Shown: piece after piece, positions 24,527 to 34,468 of the stretch
Layout of the letters: each line of letters starts with the position of its first letter
Numbering within the stretch: position 1 is the first letter of the stretch
DNA from: JAGVSR01 sp963825555
GTDB lineage: Bacteria > Pseudomonadota > Alphaproteobacteria > Rhizobiales > Hyphomicrobiaceae
NCBI GenBank assembly: GCA_963825555.1
Contig: CAWGTZ010000009.1
Span: 109,092-173,091, forward strand
Direction of reading: 5' to 3'
DNA: 64,000 nucleotides
The notes under the pieces: model-generated
What the model saw: the letters and a program-made list of their open reading frames with translations, nothing else
What the model was told of the DNA's origin: nothing
The model's database searches: none
Program-made: the position numbers and the translations under genes

Positions 24527-27034
24527 ATGGGCATTTTGGTGTTTCTCGTCTTGTTGGTCGCTGCCACGACGGCGCTCGGCATGTTCAAGGCCCGCGTATC
24601 GGCTTGGGCGCTCGTGCTCGGCGGCCTGCTGTTCATCTGGCAGACGGGTCTCTTCACCGGCAATCCCGGTTTTCCGCTCTCGAGCATCTGGGCGCTTTTG
24701 GCTTGGATCCCGGTTGGCGTCCTCGCCGCGCTGTCTGTACCTGAGGTGCGCCGCCAGTTCTTCGTCACGCCCGCGTTCAACTTCCTGAAAAAAACGCTGC
24801 CCAAGGTCTCTGACACCGAGCAGCAGGCGCTTGACGCGGGGACCATCGGCTTCGACGCAGAGATCTTCTCAGGCGAGCCCGACTGGGCCAAGCTTCGTGC
24901 CGTGCCGCCCATCGTTCTTACACCCGATGAGCAGGCCTTTCTCGACGGGCCGACGGAAGTACTCTGTGGTCTCATTGACGACTGGCAGATCCGTCACGCT
25001 GAGCGCGAGATCCCCGGCGAGATCTGGGATTTCGTCAAGAAGCACGGCTTCCTCGGCATGCTCATCTCCAAGGAGCATGGCGGCCTCGGCTTTTCGGCGC
25101 AGGCACAGTCCCTCATCCTGGGCAAGATCGCGTCGCGCTCTCCCGATGTCGTCACCATCGTCATGGTGCCGAACTCGCTGGGTCCCGGCGAACTCATCGA
25201 GAAATATGGAACCGATGCGCAGAAGGAGCATTACCTTCCGCGCCTTGCGCGGGGCGACGAGGTGCCCTGCTTCTCACTGACGGGACCAACGTCGGGCTCT
25301 GACGCCGCCACGATGCGCGACATCGGCACGGTCGTGAAGGGCAAGCACGACGGCAGGGAAACGCTTGGCATCCGCCTTTCCTGGGACAAGCGCTACATCA
25401 CGCTCGGTCCCAAGGCGACGCTCGTCGGCCTCGCGTTCCGTCTTTTCGATCCCGACAATCTCCTGGGCAAAGGTGAGGATGTCGGGATCACGGTCGCCAT
25501 GATCCCCGCCGATCATCCCGGCGTGAACATCGGGCGCCGCCATCTGCCTTCCGGCGCAGCCTTCCCGAACGGTCCCAACTGGGGCAACGACGTCTTCATT
25601 CCGATCGACTGGATCATCGGCGGCGAAGCCATGGCCGGCCAGGGCTGGCGCATGCTCATGGAATGCCTTGCGGCGGGCCGCGCCATCTCGCTGCCGTCAT
25701 CCGCCACGGCCGGCGCAAAGGCCATGCTGCGCGTCACGTCGGCCTATGCCCGCATACGCCGCCAGTTTGGCCTTCCCATCGGCCGCATGGAAGGCATCGA
25801 CGAGCCGCTCGCCCGCATCGTTGAGACGGCCTACGTCAATGAGGCGGCCCGCGCCGTCACGGCTTCGATGGTGACACGCGGCGAGAGGCCGTCGGTCATC
25901 TCCGCGCTCATGAAGTACCAGACGACCGAGCGCCTGCGCCGGGCCGTCAACGACGCCATGGACATTCACGGCGGCCGCGCCATCTGCGACGGCCCGTCGA
26001 ATTACCTGCAGTCGGCCTACGAGATGGTGCCCGTCGGGATTACGGTCGAAGGCGCAAACATCCTGACGCGCACGCTCATCACGTTCGCGCAAGGCGCGCT
26101 GCGCTCCCACCCCTATCTCATCCGCGAGATCCAAGCGGCCCAGAACCCTGACGCGGCGCAGGGGCTCGAAGCATTCGAGGATCTCTTCCTCGACCACATC
26201 GGGCACACCATCTCAAATATGAGCGGCGCGTTCTTCCACAACGTGACGCTCGGCTATTTTGCGCCCGCTCCGGCCGAAGTGGGCGATCTCAAAGTCCACT
26301 ACCGGCAGCTGTCGCGTGCGGCACGCAATTTCGCCGTCGTCGCCGATTTCACGATCGCGTTCCTCGGCGGGGGCTTGAAGACCAAGCAGAAGCTCACCGG
26401 CCGCCTCGCCGACGCGCTGGCGGAAATTTATCTGACGGCGTGCGTCTTGAAACGCTTCGAGGACGACGGCCGCCCGGCCGCTGACCGTCCCATCGTGGAT
26501 ATGGCGGTCGCCAACGGGCTCGCCCGCTTCGACGAGGCGCTGCACGGCGTCGTCATGAACTTTCCCGTAGCCCCCGCCCGCTGGAAGCTGCGCGCCATCG
26601 TCTTCCCGCTCGGCCGCCACTTCGATCCGGCACCCGATCAGCTTGGCAGCACGGTCGCCGGTCTCGTCCTCAGACCCGGCGAGGTGCGGGATCGCCTGAC
26701 GCGCCACATCTACGTCTCGCACGATCCCGCCGACCCGACCGGTGTCCTGGAGGCGACATTCGCCAAAGTGGCCGCTGCCGAGGACGCCGAAAAGAAGCTT
26801 GAAAAGGCGATACGCGCCGGCACCGTGCGGCGCTATCATGGCATCGACTGGATCGGCGATGCAGTCACCCAGGGCGTTTTGACGGAGACCGAGGGCACGC
26901 TCCTGCGCGAGGTGGAGGCGCTTGTCGCTCGTGTGATCGCGGTCGATCATTTCGACCCCGCCGAACTGAAACCCAACTATGCGAACATCGGCCACAACGT
27001 GCGCGCCACCGAGCCGCCGTCCGCGGTCGAGTAG
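24527..27034 (+). CDS. fadE: acyl-CoA dehydrogenase FadE
   Basis: 835-aa membrane-associated FadE, first oxidation step of fatty-acid beta-oxidation. Residues 1-75 have membrane helices (GILVFLVLLVAATTALGMF; ALVLGGLLFIW; SIWALLAWIPVGVLAAL). The dehydrogenase core follows (CFSLTGPTSGSDAATM, RQFGLPIGRMEGIDEPLARI, DAMDIHGGRAICDG) and then the ~250-residue C-terminal domain special to FadE. I take ATG 24527 because GGGAGG lies 9 nt upstream and the protein then begins directly with the first helix. It heads the fadE-fadJ-fadI set. The preceding 227 nt hold no gene. Confidence 0.93.
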   Translation: MGILVFLVLLVAATTALGMFKARVSAWALVLGGLLFIWQTGLFTGNPGFPLSSIWALLAWIPVGVLAALSVPEVRRQFFVTPAFNFLKKTLPKVSDTEQQALDAGTIGFDAEIFSGEPDWAKLRAVPPIVLTPDEQAFLDGPTEVLCGLIDDWQIRHAEREIPGEIWDFVKKHGFLGMLISKEHGGLGFSAQAQSLILGKIASRSPDVVTIVMVPNSLGPGELIEKYGTDAQKEHYLPRLARGDEVPCFSLTGPTSGSDAATMRDIGTVVKGKHDGRETLGIRLSWDKRYITLGPKATLVGLAFRLFDPDNLLGKGEDVGITVAMIPADHPGVNIGRRHLPSGAAFPNGPNWGNDVFIPIDWIIGGEAMAGQGWRMLMECLAAGRAISLPSSATAGAKAMLRVTSAYARIRRQFGLPIGRMEGIDEPLARIVETAYVNEAARAVTASMVTRGERPSVISALMKYQTTERLRRAVNDAMDIHGGRAICDGPSNYLQSAYEMVPVGITVEGANILTRTLITFAQGALRSHPYLIREIQAAQNPDAAQGLEAFEDLFLDHIGHTISNMSGAFFHNVTLGYFAPAPAEVGDLKVHYRQLSRAARNFAVVADFTIAFLGGGLKTKQKLTGRLADALAEIYLTACVLKRFEDDGRPAADRPIVDMAVANGLARFDEALHGVVMNFPVAPARWKLRAIVFPLGRHFDPAPDQLGSTVAGLVLRPGEVRDRLTRHIYVSHDPADPTGVLEATFAKVAAAEDAEKKLEKAIRAGTVRRYHGIDWIGDAVTQGVLTETEGTLLREVEALVARVIAVDHFDPAELKPNYANIGHNVRATEPPSAVE

Positions 27035-27064
27035 GATCGACATCGTCGAAGAGGCAACACGAGT

Positions 27065-29050
27065 ATGGGCATGGATCCGGCTTCTCTGAAGGACTGGCGT
27101 TACACGGTGGACCGTGAGGGTATCGCCTGGGCGACCTTTGACCGCGAGGGAACGAGCGCGAACGCGCTGGGCCGCCGTCCCCTGGAGGAACTGGGCGCCA
27201 TCATCACGGAGGCGGAGAGTGCTGGCCGTGCCGGCTCGATCAAGGGCCTCGTCGTCATCTCCGGCAAGCCGCGCGGCTACATCGTCGGGGCCGACATCAA
27301 CGAGTTCGAAAAATTCACCTCCGAGGCGGAAGTCGTGGAGGAGGTGGGCATGGTCAACAAAATGCTCGACAAGATCGAGCAGTTGCCCATTCCCGTCGTC
27401 GCGGCCGTGCATGGCGTGTGCGTCGGTGGTGGGCTCGAACTGATCCTCGCCTGCCACTACAGGATCGCGACACGCGATCCGGGTACCCGGCTGGGCTTCC
27501 CCGAGGTCAAGCTCGGCATTTTCCCCGGTTTCAACGGCACCGTTCGTTCCATCCGCCAGATCGGCCCCCTGCAGGCCATGACCATCATGCTCTCCGGTTC
27601 CATGCTCTCGGCCACCGCCGCCAAGGGCATGGGTCTTGTCGACGAGCTTGTCGCGGGGCCTGACAGCCTGCGCTGGGCAGCGAGAAAGGCCGTGCTTCAG
27701 AAGCGCAAGTCGAAGCCTGCCGGATTTGCCAAGGCCTCGCTTGCCAAATGGCCGGCGCGGCTCGCTCTGGTGAAGAAGATGCGTGCCGAGGTGGCCAAGA
27801 AGGCCCGCGAGGATCATTATCCCGCGCCCTACCGCCTCATCGATCTTTTCGAGAAACATGGCGGCGATCTCAACGCGATGAAGCGGGCCGAACCGCTGGC
27901 GTTCGCCCCGCTGATGGTCTCCGAGCAGTCCAAGAGCCTGCGGCGCGTCTTCAAGCTTTCCGAGGCGCTGAAGGCCCAGGCGCCGAAGGACCTGAGATGG
28001 AAGCCGACGCACGTGCATGTGATCGGGGCGGGTACGATGGGTGCGGACATCGCCGGGGTCTGCGTTGCAGCCGGCATGGAGGTGACCTTGCAGGACATCT
28101 CGCCCGAACAGATAGAGAAGGGCATCGCGGCACAGGGCAAGTTGTTCGCGAAGAAGTTCAAGACCAAGGCAACGCGCGATGCGGCCAAGACCCGTCTCAT
28201 CGCGGATCCGGACGGCAAGGGGATCGGCCGCGCCGACGTCGTCATCGAGGCGATCGTCGAAAAGCTCGACATCAAGCAGAAGCTGTTTTCTGACCTCGAG
28301 ACGAAGGTGAAGCCCGGTGCGCTGCTGGCAACCAATACGTCCTCGCTCAAACTCGCCGACATCTCTCAGCCGATGAAGGATCCCGGGCGTCTCATCGGGC
28401 TGCACTTCTTCTCACCCGTCGCCATGATGCCGCTGGTGGAGGTGGTGCAGGGCGAGGGTACCCGCGATGAGGATGTAAAAAAGGGAGCGGCCTTCGTCAC
28501 CGCAATCGACAAGTTTCCGCTCATCACCAAGGATGTACCGGGCTTCCTCGTCAACAAGGTGCTGACCCCCTACATGTTCGCCGCCATGGCGCGCCTGGAG
28601 AAGGGTGAGGACAAGGAAAAGATCGACGAGGCGGTCCGCACCTTCGGCATGCCGATGGGACCCATCGAACTTGCCGACAGCGTCGGCCTCGACATCTGCC
28701 TGCACGTCGCGAAGATTCTCGGCAAGGATCCCGGCGGCTCGCATCTGGAGCGGCTCGTTCAGTCGGGCAAGCTCGGCAAGAAGACGGGTGAGGGCTTCTA
28801 CAAGTGGGTGGACGGCAAGCAGCAGAAATCCAAGACCGAGTTTTCGAAGGCGGAGCTGGAGAAGCTCGGCCGGGAACTCGTCGATCCGATCATCACAGAG
28901 GCCCAGAATAGCCTCGATGAGGGCGTGGTCGCCAACGCGGATCTAGTGGACGCCGGCATGATCTTCGGTACTGGCTTTGCGCCATTCCGCGGCGGGCCGC
29001 TCTATTTCAAGGCGAAGGAAGACGCCAAGGACGCCAAGGCGGCGGCCTGA
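27065..29050 (+). CDS. fadJ: fatty-oxidation multifunctional enzyme FadJ-type
   Basis: 661-aa enoyl-CoA hydratase/3-hydroxyacyl-CoA dehydrogenase. Crotonase half: SGKPRGYIVGADINEF (oxyanion hole and Glu region), CVGGGLELILACHYRIA, LGFPEVKLGIFPGFNGT. NAD half from ~residue 310: HVIGAGTMGADIAGVC, LATNTSSLKLADIS, LIGLHFFSPVAMMPLVEVV (catalytic His), DVPGFLVNKVLTPYMFAA, and MGPIELADSVGLDI. It works with the neighbouring thiolase to shorten acyl-CoA. It starts 30 nt after fadE. Confidence 0.94.
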   Translation: MGMDPASLKDWRYTVDREGIAWATFDREGTSANALGRRPLEELGAIITEAESAGRAGSIKGLVVISGKPRGYIVGADINEFEKFTSEAEVVEEVGMVNKMLDKIEQLPIPVVAAVHGVCVGGGLELILACHYRIATRDPGTRLGFPEVKLGIFPGFNGTVRSIRQIGPLQAMTIMLSGSMLSATAAKGMGLVDELVAGPDSLRWAARKAVLQKRKSKPAGFAKASLAKWPARLALVKKMRAEVAKKAREDHYPAPYRLIDLFEKHGGDLNAMKRAEPLAFAPLMVSEQSKSLRRVFKLSEALKAQAPKDLRWKPTHVHVIGAGTMGADIAGVCVAAGMEVTLQDISPEQIEKGIAAQGKLFAKKFKTKATRDAAKTRLIADPDGKGIGRADVVIEAIVEKLDIKQKLFSDLETKVKPGALLATNTSSLKLADISQPMKDPGRLIGLHFFSPVAMMPLVEVVQGEGTRDEDVKKGAAFVTAIDKFPLITKDVPGFLVNKVLTPYMFAAMARLEKGEDKEKIDEAVRTFGMPMGPIELADSVGLDICLHVAKILGKDPGGSHLERLVQSGKLGKKTGEGFYKWVDGKQQKSKTEFSKAELEKLGRELVDPIITEAQNSLDEGVVANADLVDAGMIFGTGFAPFRGGPLYFKAKEDAKDAKAAA

Positions 29051-29109
29051 GCGCGCGGCGTTCAGTGATGCCCGTGAAAGGGCCTGAGGGATTGGGATCG
29101 GAGACGACG

Positions 29110-30396
29110 ATGACGAGAGAATTGCGGCGGGTGGCGGTGATCGGGGGAACGCGCATTCCCTTCTGCCGGTCCAACACCCTCTACGCCGACCTGTCGAACC
29201 AGGACATGATGACGTCGGCGCTTAGCGGTCTCGTGGACAGGTTTGGTCTCAAGGCCCAGCACGTCGACGAGGTCGTGGGGGGTGCCGTCGTCAACCACTC
29301 GCGCGACTACAATCTGGCGCGTGAAAGCGTTCTCGGCACGCAACTCGCGCCGTCGACGCCCGGCGTCACCATGCAACAGGCGTGCGGCACCAGCCTGCAG
29401 GCGGCCCTCGGAATCGGCGCCAAGATCGCCGCCGGTGAGATCGAGAGCGGTATCGCCTGCGGCTCGGACACCACGTCGGACGCCCCGATCGTCTTTTCCA
29501 AGAAGTTTTCAAAGCGGCTCATCGAATTCGGCCAAAAAAAATCGACGATGGACAAGATCCGCGTGTTTCAGGGCCTCTCGCCCGCCGAACTCGCCCCTCA
29601 GCCGCCCGCAGTAAAGGAGCCGCGCACGGGGCTCGGAATGGGCGAGCACTGTGAGTTGATGGCGCAGGAGTGGGGCATCGCCCGCGCCGACCAGGATCAG
29701 TTTGCCTATGAGAGCCACAAGAAGGCAGCCGCCGCCTACGAGGAGGGCTGGATGGACGACCTTATGATCCCCGCCGCAGGTGTCTATCGCGACAATAACC
29801 TGCGCCCCGACATCAGCCTCGACAAACTGGCGACCTTGAAAACCGCCTTCGACAAAACGGACAAGGGCACGCTGACGGCGGCCAATTCCACCCCACTCAC
29901 CGATGGCGCTGCTGCCGCCCTTCTCGCGAGCGAGGACTGGGCGAAGGCGCGCGGTCTTCCGATCCAGGCCTACCTCACGTACGGCCAGCACTGGGGCAAT
30001 AATTACCCCGCCGGCGACGGACTTCTCATGGCGCCCACGATCGCCGTGTCCAAGATGCTCGACCGCGCGGGTCTCACGCTCCAGGACTTCGACTTCTACG
30101 AGATCCACGAGGCCTTTGCGGCGCAGGTCTTGTGCACGCTGAAGGCGTGGGAAGATGCGGACTACTGCAAGACCCATATGGGCAAGGACGCGCCGCTCGG
30201 CTCCATCGACCGGTCTAAACTCAACGTGAAAGGCTCCTCGATTGCGCTGGGCCATCCTTTCGCGGCCACGGGGGCCCGCATCCTGGCCAATATGGCGAAG
30301 TTATTGTCGGTGAACGGCGGCCGCGGCCTCATTTCCGTATGCACGGCGGGTGGCATGGGTGTCGCGGCTATCATGGAAAGCGCGAAATCGGCTTGA
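29110..30396 (+). CDS. fadI: 3-ketoacyl-CoA thiolase FadI-type
   Basis: 428-aa thiolase that cleaves 3-ketoacyl-CoA to acetyl-CoA and a shortened acyl-CoA. Active residues are visible: Cys in MQQACGTSLQAALGIG, His in YEIHEAFAAQV, GHPFAATGARI and the final CTAGGMGVAAIM. I start at ATG 29110 (MTRELRRVAVIGGTRIPF), with GGAG six nt upstream. The longer frame from 29065 adds an unconserved stretch. It follows fadJ by 59 nt in the same orientation, completing a beta-oxidation operon. Confidence 0.92.
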   Translation: MTRELRRVAVIGGTRIPFCRSNTLYADLSNQDMMTSALSGLVDRFGLKAQHVDEVVGGAVVNHSRDYNLARESVLGTQLAPSTPGVTMQQACGTSLQAALGIGAKIAAGEIESGIACGSDTTSDAPIVFSKKFSKRLIEFGQKKSTMDKIRVFQGLSPAELAPQPPAVKEPRTGLGMGEHCELMAQEWGIARADQDQFAYESHKKAAAAYEEGWMDDLMIPAAGVYRDNNLRPDISLDKLATLKTAFDKTDKGTLTAANSTPLTDGAAAALLASEDWAKARGLPIQAYLTYGQHWGNNYPAGDGLLMAPTIAVSKMLDRAGLTLQDFDFYEIHEAFAAQVLCTLKAWEDADYCKTHMGKDAPLGSIDRSKLNVKGSSIALGHPFAATGARILANMAKLLSVNGGRGLISVCTAGGMGVAAIMESAKSA

Positions 30397-30454
30397 CGCT
30401 CCGCACCCCCGCTGGCAGCTACGGCCTTGAACGAAGCTGACGGCGAGGGACCTC

Positions 30455-31771
30455 ATGGCGGCGGATCGGGAAACGAAGCAGCTCGCGGCGGCCAAGGCGC
30501 TTGCCGAAGCGCTGGCGGAAAAGCTCGATCTCAACCTCTGGCTCACGCTATGGGACGGCTCCAATCTGCCGCTCGGGCGCGAGGTCACCAGTAAACTCGA
30601 GATCCGAATCGCAGACCCCGGCGTTATCGCGACCATGCTTCGCCGGCCGTCGCTGGATACGATGATCCAGCTCTACATCGCCAAGCGCATCGATTTCGAT
30701 GGCGGTACGCTCGTGGATTTCGGACAGGAGTTCACCAAGCCCAAGGGCGGCGTAAAGTTCAAGAAGTTGCCCAAGCTCGCCATGGCAAAGGGCCTTGCGC
30801 CCTTCCTGTTCGCCCCCGCCGAGCCGCCCGACGAAGTGGGCGGGTTCGAAGGCGAGATTACGGGCAAGAAGCGTAAGCTCGCCGACAACAAGGCGTTCAT
30901 CCAGTTCCACTACGATTTGTCGAACGCGTTCTACGCGCTCTTCCTCGACCCGGAGATGGTCTATTCCTGCGCCTATTACACCGACTGGGCGAACGGCGTG
31001 GAACAGGCGCAGCGCGACAAGCTCGAAATGATCTGCCGCAAGCTGCGCCTGAAGCCCGGCGACAGGATGCTCGATATCGGCTGCGGCTGGGGCGGCCTCG
31101 TCTGTCATGCGGCGAAGAACTACGGGGTCAAGGCCCACGGGATTACGCTGTCGGAGGAACAGCTCGCCTTCGCGCGGGAAAAGGTGAAGCGGCTGGGTCT
31201 AGAAGACCTCGTGACGCTTGAACTGAAGGACTACATGCTGGCGGAGGGCAAATACGACAAGATCGCCTCCATCGGCATGTACGAACACATCGGGCTGAAG
31301 AACATTCCCGCCTACATGAAGAAGGTGCGCTCGCTCCTGAACGACGACGGCGTGTTTCTCAACCATGCCATCTCGCGCCGGGCGCATAAGCCGAAAGCGG
31401 GCCTTCTGCCTCAACGCATGCGGCCCGAGAAACGGGCCATCGCCAAGTACATCTTTCCCGGCGGCGAACTCGACGACATCGGCCATTCGGTGTCGGCCAT
31501 GGAGATCGCGGGCTTCGAGGTCCACGACGTGGAAGGTTGGCGCGAGCACTATGCGCGCACCTGCAAACTGTGGTGCGAACGGCTCACCGCAAACAAGGAC
31601 GAGGCCATCGGCCTCGTCGGTGAGGAGAAGTACCGCATCTGGGTCGCCTATCTTGCGGGCGTCTCGCTGTCGTTCTCGCGCGGAACGCTGCGGCTGTTTC
31701 AAACTGTTGCCACCAAGAGCGCCAAGGGCAAGTCGCCGCTGCCGCCGACACGCGCCGACCTTTATCGCTGA
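30455..31771 (+). CDS. cfa: cyclopropane-fatty-acyl-phospholipid synthase
   Basis: 438-aa SAM-dependent enzyme that adds a methylene bridge to unsaturated acyl chains of membrane phospholipids. The methyltransferase core carries LDIGCGWGGLVCHAAKNYG (SAM site), ASIGMYEHIGLKN, and YIFPGGELDDIG, with the substrate region AYYTDWANGVEQAQRDKLEMI. The N-terminal ~120 residues are the SCP2/lipid-binding-like domain common in CFA synthases. It follows fadI by 58 nt, same strand, and may be co-transcribed. Convergent with moeA, whose stop is 5 nt away. Confidence 0.92.
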   Translation: MAADRETKQLAAAKALAEALAEKLDLNLWLTLWDGSNLPLGREVTSKLEIRIADPGVIATMLRRPSLDTMIQLYIAKRIDFDGGTLVDFGQEFTKPKGGVKFKKLPKLAMAKGLAPFLFAPAEPPDEVGGFEGEITGKKRKLADNKAFIQFHYDLSNAFYALFLDPEMVYSCAYYTDWANGVEQAQRDKLEMICRKLRLKPGDRMLDIGCGWGGLVCHAAKNYGVKAHGITLSEEQLAFAREKVKRLGLEDLVTLELKDYMLAEGKYDKIASIGMYEHIGLKNIPAYMKKVRSLLNDDGVFLNHAISRRAHKPKAGLLPQRMRPEKRAIAKYIFPGGELDDIGHSVSAMEIAGFEVHDVEGWREHYARTCKLWCERLTANKDEAIGLVGEEKYRIWVAYLAGVSLSFSRGTLRLFQTVATKSAKGKSPLPPTRADLYR

Positions 31772-31775
31772 AGTC

Positions 31776-32975
31776 TCAGAAATCCATCGGCAGCACCTCC
31801 ACATCCGCGCCGGCGGGAAGTGCGGGGGCATTTACGGCGCGCACGAGCAGGGCGTTGGATGCGGCCAGCGGGCTCATGAGGGAACTGTCTTGCGAGACTT
31901 GCGGTGTCACAAGAAGCGCGCCGGTCTCGTCGCGCGTGGTCACCGCGCGCATGAAGTGCTGGCGCGGTCCGTTCCTGTCGAGTGGTTCGGTCAATCGGGC
32001 ACGCACGGGAGAGGCGGGCGACACGGCACGGCCAAGCAGCCGGTCGATCAGCGGCAAAAGGAAGACGCGCCCGCAGATGAGTGCCGAAACGGGGTTGCCA
32101 GGCAGACCCAGGACACGTTGCTCGCCGAGCTTGCCGAACAGCATCGGCTTGCCGGGACGCATGGCGATTTTCCAGAAGGCGAGCGCCATGCCGCGGGCCT
32201 TCAGGGCCGGGGCGACGAGATCGTGATCGCCCACCGACGCGCCCCCCGTCGTCACGAGGACATCCGCGCCGTCCGCCGCGGCGATTTTTTCATCGAGGGC
32301 CGCGCGTGTATCACGTGCGATGCCCAGAAGGCGTGGTTCTGCACCCGCTGCCGCAATCATGGCCGCGAGACCATAGGGATTGGATGAGATGATCTGGTCC
32401 GGGCCGGGCTGCTGGCCCGGCTCGACGAGCTCGTCGCCCGTCGCCAGCACGGCGATGACCGGCTTGCGGCGCACGGCGAGGGTGCCTTGGCCCATGGCTG
32501 CGGCGAGCAGGATTGCGCGCGCATCGAGAGTGCGGCCCGTCTGCAGAAGCACTTGTCCGTCTTCGAAATCGCCGCCGCGCGGACGGATATGCGCCGGATC
32601 GGGCGTGCCTTCGACGATCTCGACGCTCGACCCATCCGCCCGCGTGTTCTCCTGAATCACGATCGCATCCGCGCCTGAGGGAACCGGCGCACCGGTGAAG
32701 ATGCGAACGCATTGGCCGCTGCCAACGGTTCCCTCGAAGGATTGCCCGGCCCGCGCCTCCCCGATCAGCGACAGTCGCACGGGCAGGGTGGCGACATCGG
32801 CGCCACGCACGGCATACCCATCCATGGCCGAGGCGTCGAACGGCGGCTGGGTCAGCGTCGCGGGCAGATTCTCCGCCAGCACGCGATGGGCAGCATCCGC
32901 GAGCGGCACGCGGACCGCATGAGTAGGGGCGGCGCCATCGAGGATGCGAGCCAGGGCTTCATCGACGGAGAGCAT
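31776..32975 (-). CDS. moeA: molybdopterin molybdenumtransferase MoeA
   Basis: 399-aa enzyme that inserts molybdate into adenylylated molybdopterin. Domain marks: PFDASAMDGYAVRGAD, IFTGAPVPSGADAIVIQE, VLATGDELVEPGQQPGPDQI, VTTGGASVGDHDLVAPAL and GLPGNPVSALI. The C-terminal domain IV closes the protein with PAGADVEVLPMDF. It follows moaC by 5 nt as the last gene of the trp-moa transcription unit, an order common in alphaproteobacteria. Confidence 0.95.
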   Translation of the reverse strand: MLSVDEALARILDGAAPTHAVRVPLADAAHRVLAENLPATLTQPPFDASAMDGYAVRGADVATLPVRLSLIGEARAGQSFEGTVGSGQCVRIFTGAPVPSGADAIVIQENTRADGSSVEIVEGTPDPAHIRPRGGDFEDGQVLLQTGRTLDARAILLAAAMGQGTLAVRRKPVIAVLATGDELVEPGQQPGPDQIISSNPYGLAAMIAAAGAEPRLLGIARDTRAALDEKIAAADGADVLVTTGGASVGDHDLVAPALKARGMALAFWKIAMRPGKPMLFGKLGEQRVLGLPGNPVSALICGRVFLLPLIDRLLGRAVSPASPVRARLTEPLDRNGPRQHFMRAVTTRDETGALLVTPQVSQDSSLMSPLAASNALLVRAVNAPALPAGADVEVLPMDF

Positions 32976-32980
32976 GGCCG

Positions 32981-33472
32981 TCAGCCCTTTGCTTCGTTGT
33001 CGGCGCGATAGGTGCCCGAGCGTCCGCCTGTTTTTTCCAGCAACCGGATACCCGACAGGGTCATGCCCTTATCGGCGGCCTTCAGCATGTCGTAGATGGT
33101 GAGGCAGGCGACCGAGACCGCCGTCAGCGCTTCCATCTCGACGCCGGTCTTGCCCGTTACCTTCACCTCGGCCGTCACATGGATGCCAGCGGGATGGGTG
33201 GAGGGCGTGAATTCCACCGTTACCTTGCTGATGGCGAGCGGGTGGCAGAGCGGGATCAGTTCGTGCGTGCGCTTGGCGGCCATGATGCCGGCGATCCGGG
33301 CGGTCGCCAGCACGTCGCCTTTCTTGGCTTCGCCACGCGTAATGAGATCGAGTGTTGCGTGCTGCATGGCGACGAAGCCCTCCGCGACCGCCGTGCGGCT
33401 CGTCACGTCCTTCTCCGAGACGTCCACCATGTGCGCCTCGCCCTTGGCATTGAGATGCGAGAGCTTGTTCAT
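32981..33472 (-). CDS. moaC: cyclic pyranopterin monophosphate synthase MoaC
   Basis: 163-aa enzyme of molybdopterin biosynthesis that makes cyclic pyranopterin monophosphate from the MoaA product. Conserved blocks KGDVLATARIAGIMAAKRT, LIPLCHPLAISKV, GVEMEALTAVSVACLTIYDM and KTGGRSGTYR are all present. Its ATG overlaps the trpC stop by 4 nt (ATGA), which ties its translation to the 3' half of trpC. A frameshift in trpC could therefore lower its expression if real. Confidence 0.96.
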   Translation of the reverse strand: MNKLSHLNAKGEAHMVDVSEKDVTSRTAVAEGFVAMQHATLDLITRGEAKKGDVLATARIAGIMAAKRTHELIPLCHPLAISKVTVEFTPSTHPAGIHVTAEVKVTGKTGVEMEALTAVSVACLTIYDMLKAADKGMTLSGIRLLEKTGGRSGTYRADNEAKG

Positions 33473-34270
33473 GCAGCGCCCTTTGCCAGCAGAGCCCTTG
33501 TGGCGGCCGTCACGTCGTCCTGGCGCATGAGGCTTTCGCCGACGAGGAATGTGTTGACGCCGGCCCCCTGCAGCCGAGCGATCTCGGAGGGCGTGAAGAT
33601 GCCGCTTTCGGCGACCGCGATGCGGTCCTTCGGCACGCGCGGCGCCAGCCGCTCGGTCGTCTCGAGCGTCGTCTCGAAGGTCTTCAAGTTGCGGTTGTTG
33701 ATGCCGATGAGCGGGCAGGGGAGTTTGAGAGCGCGCTCCAGTTCTTCCTCGTCGTGAACTTCCACGATGGCGTCCATGTGCCAGTCGCGGGCGGCGGCGG
33801 CCAGATCCGCGGCGAGATCGTCACCAACTTCCGCCATGATGATGAGGATGCAGTCGGCGCCCAAGGCGCGGGCTTCCACGACCTGATAGGGATCGACCAT
33901 GAAGTCCTTGCGCAGAACGGGCAGCGAGACGGCCGCACGCGCCGAGGTCAGATATTCGGGCGCACCCTGAAAGGAGGGGCCATCCGTCAGGATTGACAGG
34001 CACGTCGCGCCGCCGGCCTCATAGGCGCGGGCCAGTGCGGGCGGATCAAAGTTGGCTCGGATGAGGCCTTTCGACGGCGAGGCTTTTTTGATCTCGGCAA
34101 TGAGGGCAGGCACGCCCTTCCGCGTGAGCCTTGCGGATCGCGTCGGCGAAGGGGCGCACAGGCGGCGCCGAGCGGGCGTACTCGGCCATCACCTGCAACG
34201 GCTGTCTGGCCTTCGCGGCCGCGACCTCGGCGAGCTTGTAGCTCGTGATCATTTCCAGAATATCGGACAT
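33469..34270 (-). pseudogene. trpC: indole-3-glycerol phosphate synthase TrpC, one-base frameshift
   Basis: TIM-barrel enzyme closing the indole ring in tryptophan synthesis. The first ~52 residues (MSDILEMITSYKLAEVAAAK to AHAEG) are in one frame; the rest continues in the next as VPALIAEIKKASPSKG, VLRKDFMVDPYQV, IGINNRNLKTFETTLE and VAESGIFTPSEI. Dropping one base of GGGC near plus-strand 34110-34114 restores a normal ~266-aa TrpC. Span is 3n+1. The ATG at 34270 is preferred to the open-frame start at 34279. Downstream moaC overlaps by 4 nt. Confidence 0.9.
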
Positions 34271-34468
34271 GAGCAGCACCTTAGCGCCTCGTTGGGCCGC
34301 TTGCTACATGCCCCGTCCGCAAGGGTCAATCGGCTCGCCCGGCCGAGCCGTCGGGTGCGTGCCTACAACACAGAAACCGCAGTGAGACGCATGTGGGCAT
34401 CGCCTTCGCACGTCCGCCCGCGGACCTTGGCAGGTGCGCGGGCGGAACGCTGCGGTGGGGAGGGGCCC

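Noticed and set aside
26213..28405. 730-codon open frame on the minus strand across fadE/fadJ
   Set aside because: Product is His/Arg/Asp-rich with no domain; it is the antisense shadow of two well-supported genes in high-GC DNA.
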